Made by a program: the position numbers and the translations under genes
Source of the DNA: an uncultured Clostridia bacterium
GTDB taxonomy: Bacteria; Bacillota; Clostridia; Lachnospirales; Anaerotignaceae
Reading direction: 5' to 3'
NCBI GenBank assembly: GCA_944379995.1
Contig: CALWGF010000004.1
Location: 1-64,000, forward strand
DNA: 64,000 nt
Notes under the pieces: generated by a model
Seen by the model: only the letters and a program-made list of their open reading frames with translations
The model's database searches: none
What the model was told of the DNA's origin: nothing
Shown: positions 1-9,185 of the stretch, piece after piece
How positions within the stretch are numbered: position 1 is the first letter of the stretch
Layout of the letters: the number at the start of each line of letters is the position of its first letter

Positions 1-35
1 TTTTTTGCATTATCACTCCGCTAAAGCTTGTACTG

Positions 36-56
36 ACCACCGGCCTAGCCGGAGGT
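36..56 (+). terminator. hairpin with short T-run at window edge
   Basis: A GC-rich inverted repeat (ACCACCGGC, then a short loop, then GCCGGAGGT) is followed by TTTTATT. It would terminate a plus-strand transcript arriving from left of the window. No gene is visible in bases 1-71. Confidence 0.5.
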
Positions 57-71
57 TTTATTGATAAACAA

Positions 72-100
72 TAAAAAGAGTGCAGAAAACTTCTGCACCC
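72..100 (-). terminator. terminator of the rpsF-ssb-rpsR operon
   Basis: On the minus strand GTGCAGAA and TTCTGCAC form a stem followed by a T-rich run, just after the rpsR stop codon. It is a standard intrinsic terminator. Confidence 0.8.
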
Positions 101-114
101 TTGTTATATGCTTA

Positions 115-345
115 TTAATCCTGTGTATAAGGCATAAGGCTTATGTGTCTAGCTCTCTTGATAGCTGTTGTTAAAGCTCTCTGATGTTTAGCACAGTTAC
201 CTGTAATTCTTCTTGGAAGAATTTTACCTCTTTCAGAAACATATCTTCTTAATTTGCTGATATCTTTGTAATCTATTGTTGTTAATTTGTCAGCACAAGC
301 TGCACAAACTCTTTTTTTTCTACGACCACGTTTTTTCTGAATCAT
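115..345 (-). CDS. rpsR: 30S ribosomal protein bS18
   Basis: This 76-residue protein is the small-subunit protein S18, which pairs with S6 on the platform of the 30S subunit. The basic N-terminus (KKRGRRKKR), the CAAC pair near residues 14-17 and the later TGNCAKHQR segment are the form with a zinc-binding Cys set. The central [15 protein letters not shown] is the family signature. AAGGAGG lies 8 bases before the ATG. It is the last gene of rpsF-ssb-rpsR, the order usual in Firmicutes, and is followed by a terminator. Confidence 0.98.
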   Translation of the reverse strand: MIQKKRGRRKKRVCAACADKLTTIDYKDISKLRRYVSERGKILPRRITGNCAKHQRALTTAIKRARHISLMPYTQD

Positions 346-381
346 GTCTGCTACCTCCTTATTAGATTTCTACATTTTATA

Positions 382-852
382 TTAGAAAGGTAAATCGTCA
401 TCTTCTATACTTTCATCTATTGGATAAAATCCGTCATTAGCAGGTGCACTTTTTGGTGCTGGCTGCTGTTGTGGCTGATATGAGTTTGAAGGCATTGGAC
501 TAGCTTCTGCCCCACCTCTCTGCTCGTAATTAGACTTACTTTCAGCGAAGTATTGTTCTTCAACTACTACATCAGTAGACCATCTTTTCTGTCCGTTTTG
601 GTCGTCCCAAGAACGAACTTGAAGTCTTCCCACAATACTTACCATTTGACCTTTTCTAAAATATTTTTCCGCAAACTCGCCCGCCTTTCCGAAAGCAACA
701 CAGCCAATAAAGTCTGCGTCTGGCTCTCCCTGACGTTTAAAACGGCGGTTTACAGCCAATGTATATCTTGCGACAGCCATCGGCTCTGCTCCTTGTGAGT
801 ACCTTACTTCTGGTTCTCTTACAAGTCTACCCATCAAAATGACCTTATTCAT
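382..852 (-). CDS. ssb: single-stranded DNA-binding protein
   Basis: This 156-residue SSB coats single-stranded DNA in replication, repair and recombination. The N-terminal OB fold (MNKVILMGRLVREPEVRY to about residue 105) is followed by a Gln/Pro/Ser-rich linker. The acidic tip DDDLPF at the C-terminus is the docking tail for partner proteins. It sits between rpsF and rpsR, as in most Firmicutes. Its AAGGGGG ribosome binding site lies in the short gap after rpsF. Confidence 0.98.
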   Translation of the reverse strand: MNKVILMGRLVREPEVRYSQGAEPMAVARYTLAVNRRFKRQGEPDADFIGCVAFGKAGEFAEKYFRKGQMVSIVGRLQVRSWDDQNGQKRWSTDVVVEEQYFAESKSNYEQRGGAEASPMPSNSYQPQQQPAPKSAPANDGFYPIDESIEDDDLPF

Positions 853-869
853 GTCATTACCCCCTTAGC

Positions 870-1157
870 TTACGCTTCTTTACGAACAATAAGGTAACGG
901 AGTACGTCTTCCATGATACGTACACGGCTTTCGATTTCAGCTGGTGTTGTAGCTGGAGCTTCAAATGTTATGAAGCTGAAGAAACCTTCGTTTACTTTTT
1001 TGATTTCGTAAGCGAGTCTTCTTTTACCCCAATCATCAACTTTTTCGATTTTGCCTTCAAATCTTTCGATAAGTGCCTGAACTTTAGCAGCAACCTCTGT
1101 TCTTGCCTCTTCTTCGATAGCTGGACTGATAACTAACGCTAATTCGTATTTGTTCAT
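870..1157 (-). CDS. rpsF: 30S ribosomal protein bS6
   Basis: S6 binds S18 in the 30S platform. The 95-residue form starting MNKYELALVISP is preferred: it has AGGAGG nine bases upstream and matches the usual length of the family. The reading frame stays open for 28 codons further upstream, but that extension covers the leader and has no ribosome binding site. The core with WGKRRLAYEIKK and the C-terminal MEDVLRYLIVRKE are typical. It is the first gene of the operon. Confidence 0.97.
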   Translation of the reverse strand: MNKYELALVISPAIEEEARTEVAAKVQALIERFEGKIEKVDDWGKRRLAYEIKKVNEGFFSFITFEAPATTPAEIESRVRIMEDVLRYLIVRKEA

Positions 1158-1231
1158 TACATTACACCTCCTCTTGGACTTATGGCCCTCCAACATTGTA
1201 GAGAGCAAGGAATTTTTACTTACAGAAATGT

Positions 1232-1260
1232 ATTCTATCATAAAAAGTCTTTAATTGCAA
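1232..1260 (-). promoter_or_regulatory. sigma-A promoter of rpsF-ssb-rpsR
   Basis: On the minus strand TTGCAA, a 17-base spacer and TAGAAT form a -35/-10 pair with a TG dinucleotide one base before the -10 (extended -10). It lies about 75 bases before the rpsF start. A conserved S6:S18 leader structure was not recognised in that leader. Confidence 0.7.
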
Positions 1261-1267
1261 GCATTTT

Positions 1268-2671
1268 TTAATTTTTTTCAACAATTATTTCCTTATCACC
1301 TAATATAATTTTTTCTGCATTAGATATATTTGTAACATTTGAAAAACTATATTTAAAAACTATATTTTCTTCCATATTTTTATATTCATCAAGTATCCAT
1401 TCAGAACTTGAAGTACCATAAATATGAATTTTTTTGCCATTAATAATAACAACAGGGTCTATATCATACATACTTACATTTTCATTTTCAGAATATCCTC
1501 TTAATGTAATACCTATTGGAGAAAGTGAATATCTTGTTATATTTACTCCATTTATATCTATATTACACTTTCCTTCAAAAACATCTTTAAGTTTTTCAAC
1601 TTTAAATGAAATATTCCAATTTCCTCTAACTACATTTTTATAATAGTCATATTCTGTAAAAATAGTTGTATTTAAAAATTCATCTTTTGACTGTGAAATA
1701 TTATCTATATAAAATATATTTTCTATATAACACCAACCATTTTTACTTTCTATATCATCAGTACATATATCACCTTTTTCAGAAACAGAAAAATTTCTAA
1801 CTACATTAGGCATATTATAATAGTCATCTAAACCACTATTAAATCTAAAATATAAACTTCCTTGATTTGGTATTTCAGCTTTATATTTATATTGTACATA
1901 TAACTTTCCGTCTTTAATTGCACAATTTGAAATATATATTGTTTTATCATTATTTATAGGTATATTAATTTCATCTGGCTTTAGCATTTTATATTCTTCA
2001 ATAGTGCCTTCTTCTGTATTATAAGCACCTTTGTCAGCCTCTATAAATGTTGCATTTTCATTTATTATATCAGAAATTTTATATCCTTTTGTATCATATG
2101 ATTTACTTTCAAGTCCACTCATTATATCAGTAGCTTCAAGTGATATTTCTTTATTTTCAAGATTTTTACCGTCTATACTAATTTTCATTATTACAGTATC
2201 TTTATTTTTATCATATCCCACAGACTCAACAGTATAACCCATAGAATTATTACCTTCAACAAGATTAATATTAAGCTTTGATATTTTAGCTGTATCATCT
2301 ATTCTTTTAACAGTTTCTTTATCATCTATTACAATATATGCAACAGCAGAATTTCCATCAGTCATAGCTGCTGCTGTATCAATACTTATATTATTATAAA
2401 TAGTATTTTCTTTTGGTGGTATAGCTTTTAATATACCTGTTTCATATGTATTACCAAGTTTTTCTTTTACTTTTTCAAATATAGATGTAGCACCTATTAC
2501 ACAGGCTGAAAAAGCAAATATAGCTGCAACACAAACAGCAACTTTACTAAAAGATATTATTCTTTTATTATTTTGTGAATATGCTTTCTCTTTTATTTTT
2601 GATTTCATTTCTGAGGTGACATACATATCTTTAAGAATATTATCTACATCTTGTTTAAATATTCTATTCAT
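1268..2671 (-). CDS. DUF4179-type anti-sigma factor (first pair)
   Basis: This 467-residue protein has a cytoplasmic head of about 37 residues, one membrane helix (about 40-62, VAVCVAAIFAFSACVIGA) and a large extracytoplasmic beta-rich part. That is the layout of DUF4179 proteins encoded with ECF sigma factors. Its ATG overlaps the end of the sigma gene by 8 bp, so the two are translationally coupled. By family precedent it would hold its sigma factor at the membrane until an envelope signal arrives. The signal is not evident from the sequence. Confidence 0.8.
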   Translation of the reverse strand: MNRIFKQDVDNILKDMYVTSEMKSKIKEKAYSQNNKRIISFSKVAVCVAAIFAFSACVIGATSIFEKVKEKLGNTYETGILKAIPPKENTIYNNISIDTAAAMTDGNSAVAYIVIDDKETVKRIDDTAKISKLNINLVEGNNSMGYTVESVGYDKNKDTVIMKISIDGKNLENKEISLEATDIMSGLESKSYDTKGYKISDIINENATFIEADKGAYNTEEGTIEEYKMLKPDEINIPINNDKTIYISNCAIKDGKLYVQYKYKAEIPNQGSLYFRFNSGLDDYYNMPNVVRNFSVSEKGDICTDDIESKNGWCYIENIFYIDNISQSKDEFLNTTIFTEYDYYKNVVRGNWNISFKVEKLKDVFEGKCNIDINGVNITRYSLSPIGITLRGYSENENVSMYDIDPVVIINGKKIHIYGTSSSEWILDEYKNMEENIVFKYSFSNVTNISNAEKIILGDKEIIVEKN

Positions 2672-3188
2672 AATACCAGTCCTCCAATGTCTCTTTAAGT
2701 CTTTCTCGTCCTCTTTTAAGTCTTATAGAAGCTGTACCGCTAGGAATACCTAAAACTTGTGATATTTCAGGTATTTTAAGTTCATAATAATAATAAAGCA
2801 AAATTACTTCTTTATATTTTTGAGGTAATTTCATAATTTCACCGACAATATTTTCACGGTCAATATTTGTATTAAAATTATAATTATAGCCTTCTTCTTT
2901 AAGAGTATCAGTTGTAAAAATTCTTTTAAACCAGGATTTTCTCATATAGCTTTTACATACATTTATAGCTATTTTAGTTATCCATGTTTTTTCATTACAT
3001 TCATTTCTAAATGTATGCATACTTCTATAAACATTAATAAATGTATCTTGAACAGCATCTTCAGCAAGGTTATAATCATTAAGATACATATAACACAGCC
3101 TTAAAATACTATTTCCATACTTATCCATAAGCTCATCAAGGTGTATTTCATAATTTTCATATTCTTGTTGTACAATATTAACACCCAT
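2664..3188 (-). CDS. ECF-type RNA polymerase sigma factor (first pair)
   Basis: This 174-residue protein has the two-domain ECF layout. Region 2 spans about residues 18-90 (GNSILRLCYMYLNDYNLAEDAVQDTF) and region 4 about 115-170 (LPQKYKEVILLYYY, then EISQVLGIPSGTASIRLKRGRERL as the helix-turn-helix). It resembles SigV/SigW-like factors. The overlap with the downstream DUF4179 gene makes that protein its likely antagonist. GGGGG about 11 bases upstream is the ribosome binding site. Confidence 0.9.
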   Translation of the reverse strand: MGVNIVQQEYENYEIHLDELMDKYGNSILRLCYMYLNDYNLAEDAVQDTFINVYRSMHTFRNECNEKTWITKIAINVCKSYMRKSWFKRIFTTDTLKEEGYNYNFNTNIDRENIVGEIMKLPQKYKEVILLYYYYELKIPEISQVLGIPSGTASIRLKRGRERLKETLEDWYYE

Positions 3189-3259
3189 TTTGAGGATTAC
3201 CCCCTTTACATAATAGACTTCCGATTTTATGAAAATCTTTCATTTTACAAAAAATTTTT

Positions 3260-3754
3260 TTATAATTTTCTTTTATATGTAACATATTTAAAAGGTATAT
3301 CATTTTCATAAAACACATTACTTTCTTCTAATATAAACCAGTCCTTTCTACTATCAAGATTTATCATAAAAGTGTCAGGGTTTTCAACAGAACAATCTAT
3401 TTTTGTAACATAAGCAGTATCACATAAATCAATCATTTGATTATATACACTTCCACCACCAACAACAAAAATATCTTTATTTTCATATTTTTTAACTTTT
3501 TCAATAACCTCATCAATATTTTTACATATAATAGCACTTTCATTTTTATAATTATCATTTGATGTAAGTACAATATTAACTCTGTTTAAAAGAGGCTTTT
3601 TGTTTGGAAATGTTTCAAGTGTTTTTCTTCCTGTTATTATAACATTTCCTGTTGTAATCTCTTTAAATCTTTTTAAATCATCAGTAATTCTAAAAAGTAA
3701 ATCTCCATTTTTACCTATTGCCCAATTTTTATCAACAGCAACTATAATTTTCAT
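3260..3754 (-). CDS. folA: dihydrofolate reductase
   Basis: This 164-residue enzyme reduces dihydrofolate to tetrahydrofolate with NADPH. The N-terminus MKIIVAVDKNWAIGKNGDLL carries the Met-20-type loop. DDLKRFKEIT holds the acidic active-site helix, and NVIITGRKTLETFP and IFVVGGGSVYNQMI are the cofactor-binding segments. Length is normal. AGGAGAATGAA precedes the ATG. No thymidylate synthase gene is adjacent. Confidence 0.95.
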   Translation of the reverse strand: MKIIVAVDKNWAIGKNGDLLFRITDDLKRFKEITTGNVIITGRKTLETFPNKKPLLNRVNIVLTSNDNYKNESAIICKNIDEVIEKVKKYENKDIFVVGGGSVYNQMIDLCDTAYVTKIDCSVENPDTFMINLDSRKDWFILEESNVFYENDIPFKYVTYKRKL

Positions 3755-3862
3755 TTCATTCTCCTATCAAAATCTTTAATGAATTAATATTAATTTAATT
3801 GTAATAATAGCTAATATAGTATATCATAAAACTAAAAATCATTGAAATAGGAGGAGATACTT

Positions 3863-4516
3863 TTGGTTTTAAAAGCTGATTATTTTATATTTGATATGGA
3901 CGGACTTATGATAGACTCCGAAATGGTTGCATATAAAATTTGGAAAGAAGAATTAGAAAGTAATGGTTATAAATTAGACTTAGATTTTTATAAACAATTT
4001 ATAGGTGTTCCTGATGAAGATATGGCAACGGGATTTTTTGAAGAATACGGAAAGGATTTTCCATATTATGAATTTATGGAAAAATATCTTAAAAAAAGAA
4101 GTGAAATTTATAAAACTGAAGGTGTCCCTTTAAAATATGGTCTTGTAGAACTTCTTGACAAATTAAAAAATAAAAATAAAACTCTTGCTGTTGCTACATC
4201 AAGTAAAAGAGATGTTGTTGAAATGATATTAAAAAAACAAAATGTATTTCATTACTTTGACCATTTTATAACTTGTGATGATGTAGTAAAACACAAACCA
4301 GAACCAGAAGTATTTTTAAAAGCACTTGAAGTAGGTGGATTTAAAGCAGATAATTCTTTTGTACTTGAGGACTCCGAAAATGGTCTTAAAGCTGCACATA
4401 GTGCTGGTATAAGAAGTATTTTTATAAAAGATATGATTGAACCTAAAAAAGAAGTTTTGGATACTGTTTATTATAGAGCAAAAAATCTTTATGAAGTTTC
4501 TGAAATAGTTGAATAA
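3863..4516 (+). CDS. HAD-superfamily phosphatase, beta-phosphoglucomutase-like
   Basis: This 217-residue protein has all four HAD motifs: FDMDGLMIDSE (nucleophile Asp), VATSSKR (motif II), a Lys in KHKPEPEVFLKAL (motif III) and VLEDSENGLKAA (motif IV acidic pair). A helical cap lies between residues 17 and 85. It belongs to the large subfamily of beta-phosphoglucomutase and small sugar-phosphate phosphatases, and the substrate cannot be named. The start is TTG, chosen because GGAGGA lies at the right distance and no in-frame ATG is nearby. It stands alone on the plus strand. Confidence 0.85.
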   Translation: MVLKADYFIFDMDGLMIDSEMVAYKIWKEELESNGYKLDLDFYKQFIGVPDEDMATGFFEEYGKDFPYYEFMEKYLKKRSEIYKTEGVPLKYGLVELLDKLKNKNKTLAVATSSKRDVVEMILKKQNVFHYFDHFITCDDVVKHKPEPEVFLKALEVGGFKADNSFVLEDSENGLKAAHSAGIRSIFIKDMIEPKKEVLDTVYYRAKNLYEVSEIVE

Positions 4517-4543
4517 AAAATCAGGCATAAGCCTGATTTTTTT
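4515..4543. terminator. bidirectional terminator
   Basis: The hairpin TCAGGC-ataa-GCCTGA is flanked by A and T runs. It serves the HAD gene and the converging second anti-sigma gene. Confidence 0.85.
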
Positions 4544-5663
4544 ATTCGATATAAAATTTTTCGTCACAAACCTCTATATAATCAATATTATTCAAATCTA
4601 TAATTTCATCAGATTTTAATATTCTTTCCATATATGCAATATCTTTTTCATCTTCACAATTTGCCTTTCTACTACTAAAATCAACAAAACTTCCATCTTT
4701 CATAACAACATTTACAGTCAAATCATAGTCGCAAAAGTCATTATATTCACTACCTTCTAATTTTCCACTACTAACCCATTCAGTAGGTAAATCAGAATAC
4801 GCCTCTATATGACTTACAGGTCTAAAATGATGACTTTCACAACTTCCACCTTCAACACGAACTGTAACCGAAATAGGAGAAATAGAAATATCTGTTAAAG
4901 TAGCTTTTCCTCCATATATATTAACTTCTTTGTTAGGTTGCATTGTAATAGCTGTGTTTTCAAAATCTAAAGGAACATTATCAAAAACCCATTTATGTTT
5001 ACTTATTTCCTTAAAATCCTCTGTAATCTCATATCTTTTATAATCTTTTGTTCCAGCATTTTCAATAATTGTATCATATAAACCTTTAAATTTTATTTTT
5101 GCAGTTTTACCTTCAAAACTTTCACCTTTTTCGCCTAAAAGATTATTTGCAGAAGTCATACCTGTAAGAGTATGTTCATCAACAACATCAATATTATCAC
5201 CATTAGAACCCCAACCTATAAGAGAAGTATCTTCAACAGAAATATCAATACTGCTAAAAGAATAATGTCTATCTTTATAAAACTTTATATTTTCAGGGGA
5301 TTTAATTTCAAAACCTATCATTATATTTTCACTATCTCCTGCAATATCTGTAATTGTAATTGTCCAACCATTCCAAGTTTGCACAATTCCAAGTTTTGAA
5401 ACCTTTTCACTAAATTGTGAAATAGCAGTATCAGAACCTTTAATTTTACTTTGTATAATATTTTCAAATTTAATAGCTGCATATTCTCCACCGGAAATAC
5501 ATAAAGTAATAATAATAGCTACTAATATAAATTTAAGAGGTATTATTTTCTTTTTTGTAACAAATTTTTCATTTTGTACAGCTTCAAATATTTTATTTGT
5601 AAGCTGTTCTTTTTCTTCATCACTAAATTTTATGTTATCAAAATTATTTTTAAAGTTATTCAT
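4542..5663 (-). CDS. DUF4179-type anti-sigma factor (second pair)
   Basis: This 373-residue protein has a short cytoplasmic head, one membrane helix around residues 44-64 (PLKFILVAIIITLCISGGEYAA) and an extracytoplasmic sensor-like domain with the DUF4179 pattern (GIVQTWNGWTITITDIAGDSENIMIGFEI). The ATG overlaps the upstream ECF sigma gene by 8 bp. This is the same geometry as the pair at 1.3-3.2 kb, but the two anti-sigma proteins are clearly diverged in length and sequence, so they probably sense different inputs. Confidence 0.8.
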   Translation of the reverse strand: MNNFKNNFDNIKFSDEEKEQLTNKIFEAVQNEKFVTKKKIIPLKFILVAIIITLCISGGEYAAIKFENIIQSKIKGSDTAISQFSEKVSKLGIVQTWNGWTITITDIAGDSENIMIGFEIKSPENIKFYKDRHYSFSSIDISVEDTSLIGWGSNGDNIDVVDEHTLTGMTSANNLLGEKGESFEGKTAKIKFKGLYDTIIENAGTKDYKRYEITEDFKEISKHKWVFDNVPLDFENTAITMQPNKEVNIYGGKATLTDISISPISVTVRVEGGSCESHHFRPVSHIEAYSDLPTEWVSSGKLEGSEYNDFCDYDLTVNVVMKDGSFVDFSSRKANCEDEKDIAYMERILKSDEIIDLNNIDYIEVCDEKFYIE

Positions 5664-6147
5664 AATCCACCTCCATATATTTCTTTAGCATATCTCTTGC
5701 ACGACTTAATCTTTTTCTTACAGCAGCAGCAGAAATACCAACAATATCTGATGTTTCCTCTGATGTAAAACCTTCAATACAATAAAAATATATTATTTCC
5801 CTATATTTTGTAGGGAGTTTTTTTATAATATCCAAAAGTTCCATTTCATCATAACGACTATGAGAAAAATCAGTATTTTCATAATCATAAATAGGTATAT
5901 TTTTATTAAATCTACTACTTTTAAGTATATCTTTACATTGATTTACAGCTATTTTTATTATATATGACCTTTCTTTTTTATAATCTTCAAAAACTATATT
6001 CTTTTCCATAAGTTTTATATATGTATTTTGACATATATCAAATGCATCTTCTTTTGAAAGTGAATATGTTATACATATTCTTAATATTATATCTGAATAC
6101 ATATTTACAAAACTTTCAGCTTTTTCTCTTGTTTTCCAATCATTCAT
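5656..6147 (-). CDS. ECF-type RNA polymerase sigma factor (second pair)
   Basis: This is a 163-residue ECF sigma factor when started at MNDWKTREKAESF, where AAGGGGTG stands 7 bases upstream. A start 17 codons earlier lacks a ribosome binding site. Region 2 is ILRICITYSLSKEDAFDICQNTYIKL and region 4 is LPTKYREIIYFYCIEGF followed by TSEETSDIVGISAAAVRKRL. It is coupled to the downstream DUF4179 gene. With the pair at 2.7 kb it makes two sigma/anti-sigma modules within 5 kb. Confidence 0.9.
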   Translation of the reverse strand: MNDWKTREKAESFVNMYSDIILRICITYSLSKEDAFDICQNTYIKLMEKNIVFEDYKKERSYIIKIAVNQCKDILKSSRFNKNIPIYDYENTDFSHSRYDEMELLDIIKKLPTKYREIIYFYCIEGFTSEETSDIVGISAAAVRKRLSRARDMLKKYMEVDYE

Positions 6148-6224
6148 ATTTTCACCCCTTTCACTTATAAAACGAATTATAATATTTATATGTGACAAAG
6201 GTATAATAACAAAATAAAAAAAAA

Positions 6225-6246
6225 GAGTATCCCCAAAGGGATACTC
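6225..6246. terminator. bidirectional terminator
   Basis: GAGTATCCC-caaa-GGGATACTC with an A-run before it and an A-rich stretch after it ends the PTS operon on the minus strand. Confidence 0.8.
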
Positions 6247-6257
6247 CTAAAAAAATA

Positions 6258-7727
6258 TTATTTTGCGAGTTTTTTGAATTCATCAGCAACAAATTGTACC
6301 TGTGTACCAACAATAACCTGAACGCTTGTTTTTCCAGGTCTCATAACACCTGCAACACCTGCTGATTTGATTAATTTTTCATTTACAAGAGATTGGTCTT
6401 TAACTTCAAGTCTTAATCTTGTAATACAGTTATCAATACTTGTAAGATTTTCTTTACCACCAACACCTTCAAGTATTATTTTAGCAACTTCTGTAAAGTT
6501 GTTATTTGAAAGTGTTACTTTTGTTTCATCTGTATCGTCATCTTCACGACCTGGTGTTTTGAAGTTGAAAGCTTTAATTGCTGCACGGAATACAACATAA
6601 TAAACTATACCAACAACAACTGCTATTGGAAGTATCATCCAAGGGTTCTGTGCTAATGGTGTAAATGAACTTAAAATCCAGTCAATAGCACCACCTGAGA
6701 ATGAGAAACCAACTCTTACTGGAAGAGCAACTGTAATACCTGCTGTAATACCTGCAAGTAAAGCGTGGATTAAATAGAGACCTGGTGCAAGGAACATAAA
6801 TGAGAATTCAATAGGTTCTGTAACACCTGTTAATATTGAACAGAAAGCTGCTGAAGCAAGAAGACCATAAACCATTTTCTTTTTGCCTGGTTTTGCTGAA
6901 TGATACATAGCAAGACAAGCAGCTGGAAGACCAAGCATCATGAATGGGAAAAATCCTGTCATATACATACCTGTCTGTCCATAAACACCTGTGCCACCCC
7001 AGAAGTTTCCAAGGTCATTAATTCCTGCAACGTCGAACCAGAATACTGAGTTAAGAGCATGGTGAAGACCAAATGGAATAAGTAAACGGTTGAAGAATGC
7101 ATATATACCAGCACCAACTGCACCCATACCTAAGAATGTTTCACCAAGTTTTACAAGTAATCCATATAATACTGGCCATACAAAGAATAATATAGCTGCT
7201 GCTACTATTGAAGCAAGTGCTGTTACAATAGCAACTGCACGTTTACCACTAAAGAATGCAAGTGCATCTGGAAGTTTTGTTCCTTTAAATTTATTATAAC
7301 ATTTTGAACCTATAATACCTGCTAAAATACCAACAAACTGATTTTGAATTTTTGCAAAAGCTGGGTCAGCTTCAGCTCCTGTAAGACCTGCAACTGTACC
7401 GGAATTTAAAAGTGTTGTAATCATAAGGAATGATACAAGACCTGCAAGACCTGCTGTTCCGTCGCCATCATCTGACATACCAACAGCAACACCAATAGCA
7501 AAAAGCCAGTGCATGTTATCAATAAGTGCGCCACCTGCTTTAATTAAGAAAAATCCAATAGTATAAAGTGCACCGCTTGTTGCATAACCATTTAATTCCG
7601 CTACTGCTGCTCCAGCCATAACACCGGGTGCAAGTATGTAACCAATACCCATAAGTATACCGGCTGCTGGAAGACACGCAACAGGAAGCATTAATGATTT
7701 ACCTAATTTTTGGAAAAATTTCATCAT
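6258..7727 (-). CDS. PTS EIICB, N-acetylglucosamine/glucose type
   Basis: This 489-residue sugar permease has an EIIC membrane domain (residues 1-380, about ten hydrophobic segments) and an EIIB domain (about 405-489) with the phosphorylatable Cys in DNCITRLRLEV. Segments such as LIPFGLHHALNSVFWFDVAG and the ILTGVTEPIEF motif fit the GlcNAc (NagE/NagP) branch of the glucose superfamily better than PtsG, but glucose cannot be excluded. There is no fused EIIA, which is encoded just upstream. It is the last gene of licT-EIIA-EIICB. Confidence 0.88.
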   Translation of the reverse strand: MMKFFQKLGKSLMLPVACLPAAGILMGIGYILAPGVMAGAAVAELNGYATSGALYTIGFFLIKAGGALIDNMHWLFAIGVAVGMSDDGDGTAGLAGLVSFLMITTLLNSGTVAGLTGAEADPAFAKIQNQFVGILAGIIGSKCYNKFKGTKLPDALAFFSGKRAVAIVTALASIVAAAILFFVWPVLYGLLVKLGETFLGMGAVGAGIYAFFNRLLIPFGLHHALNSVFWFDVAGINDLGNFWGGTGVYGQTGMYMTGFFPFMMLGLPAACLAMYHSAKPGKKKMVYGLLASAAFCSILTGVTEPIEFSFMFLAPGLYLIHALLAGITAGITVALPVRVGFSFSGGAIDWILSSFTPLAQNPWMILPIAVVVGIVYYVVFRAAIKAFNFKTPGREDDDTDETKVTLSNNNFTEVAKIILEGVGGKENLTSIDNCITRLRLEVKDQSLVNEKLIKSAGVAGVMRPGKTSVQVIVGTQVQFVADEFKKLAK

Positions 7728-7811
7728 AGTAATATACCCCTTTCTTTAATATAATATTTTTTTATAAATCAATCCATATTTATGGACTAATTCCATTAAT
7801 TATTAAAATTA

Positions 7812-8294
7812 TTAAAGCTCAATTATTGTATCAAGCTCTTTTACATCACCTGTATGAACATTCATATTAGGATATTCTGATGAATTACATATAATAACAG
7901 GTGTTATAACATCAAAGCCTTTTTCTTTTATTGCATCAACATCAAATTCAAGTATAAGTTCTCCTGCTTTGACTTTATCGCCTTGAGTTTTATAAGCCTT
8001 ATAATGCTCACCTTTAAGAGTTACTGTATCAAGACCAACATGTATAAGAATTTCAACACCTTCATCTGATGTTATACTTATTGCATGTTTTGTATCAAAT
8101 AAAACTGTAAGTGTTCCATTAACAGGAGCAACAACTCTTCCTTTTTTAGGTTTTATTGCAATACCTTTTCCAAGAAGTTCTTCGCTAAAAGTAGGGTCTG
8201 ATACTTCTTTTATTGATACTGCTTCACCTTCTATTGGTGATAAAATTTTTATTTCATCTTTTCCACCAAATAATTTTTTTAATCCACCAAACAT
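7812..8294 (-). CDS. PTS EIIA, glucose family (Crr-like)
   Basis: This 160-residue EIIA passes phosphate from HPr to the EIIB domain of the neighbouring permease. The beta-sandwich signature LSPIEGEAVSIKEVSDPTFSEELLGKGIAI is present. Of the two active-site histidines, one is in DTKHAISI and the phosphorylated one is in LIHVGLDTVTLKGE. It lies between the antiterminator and the EIICB gene on the same strand, so the three form one sugar-uptake unit. Confidence 0.93.
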   Translation of the reverse strand: MFGGLKKLFGGKDEIKILSPIEGEAVSIKEVSDPTFSEELLGKGIAIKPKKGRVVAPVNGTLTVLFDTKHAISITSDEGVEILIHVGLDTVTLKGEHYKAYKTQGDKVKAGELILEFDVDAIKEKGFDVITPVIICNSSEYPNMNVHTGDVKELDTIIEL

Positions 8295-8328
8295 TTGAAA
8301 CTCCTCCTTACAAAATATAAATAATATA

Positions 8329-9156
8329 TTAACTTCTAAGTCTTTTTATATGTACAGCAAGATATACTGTTTCTTCATCTGTGACGGTTTTATTATAAAT
8401 TTCTTTTATAGTTTCTCGTATTTTCATACTGCATTTATATTCTTCTGGATACATATTAGCTATAATATTATTAAATTCAGTATTATCACTATTAAGCATA
8501 TTATCACTAACAATTCTTTGTGCCAAAAACCTAAGATGTGTTATAAATCTTTGATAATCTAAAGTAGTTTCATCAATATTCATTGAAAAATAATCTTTTA
8601 CTATATCAAATGATTTATGTATAAGGTTTGTAATATCTGTAATATCTTTTAAATTACTTTCATATTCTGCATTTACTATATGTATTGCTATAAACCCTGC
8701 TTCTTCAGGTGACATATTTACACCTATTTTTTCTTTAATAAGATTTATAGCATATTCCCCTATAAGATATTCTTCTTTATAGAAAGTTTTTATATCATTA
8801 AGTAAAGGATTTGAAAAAGCAATTCCATCTTTAAAACGTTGTATAGCAAAACTTATATGGTCAGTAAGAGTAATATATATATTTTGATTAAGTTTTCTAT
8901 TAAGTACACGTTTTGCATAAGATATTACATCTGTTGAAACAGATATATATTCTAAAGGCATTTTTCTCAAAAGCTCTTTAAACTTTTCAAGACCTGTTTC
9001 ATCGTCTATTCTGAATACTTTTTCTATTTTTTCATTTTTAATAACTTTTCCTGATTTAGTACCAAATCCAATACCTCTACCCATAACGACAACTTCTTTT
9101 CCGTCATCATCAATGCAGCTTACGATATTGTTATTTATTATTTTATCTATTTTCAT
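8329..9156 (-). CDS. PRD-containing transcription antiterminator, LicT/BglG family
   Basis: This 275-residue protein has an N-terminal RNA-binding domain (residues 1-55, starting MKIDKIINNNIVSCIDDDGKEVVVMGRGIGF) and two PTS-regulated PRD domains (about 65-170 and 171-275) with conserved His in LTDHISFA, FIAIHIVNAE, FITHLRFLAQR and LAVHIKRL. Such proteins bind a RAT hairpin and prevent termination. A matching RAT and terminator lie directly upstream at 9186-9268, so it should control its own operon. The sugar signal would come through the EIIA/EIICB pair encoded after it. Confidence 0.95.
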   Translation of the reverse strand: MKIDKIINNNIVSCIDDDGKEVVVMGRGIGFGTKSGKVIKNEKIEKVFRIDDETGLEKFKELLRKMPLEYISVSTDVISYAKRVLNRKLNQNIYITLTDHISFAIQRFKDGIAFSNPLLNDIKTFYKEEYLIGEYAINLIKEKIGVNMSPEEAGFIAIHIVNAEYESNLKDITDITNLIHKSFDIVKDYFSMNIDETTLDYQRFITHLRFLAQRIVSDNMLNSDNTEFNNIIANMYPEEYKCSMKIRETIKEIYNKTVTDEETVYLAVHIKRLRS

Positions 9157-9185
9157 AGCTATGTTCTCACCTTCTGGGATAAAAA

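Noticed and set aside
1158..1231. S6:S18 ribosomal leader motif before rpsF
   Set aside because: The leader is the right place for it, but the conserved CCG bulge and stem could not be identified by eye.
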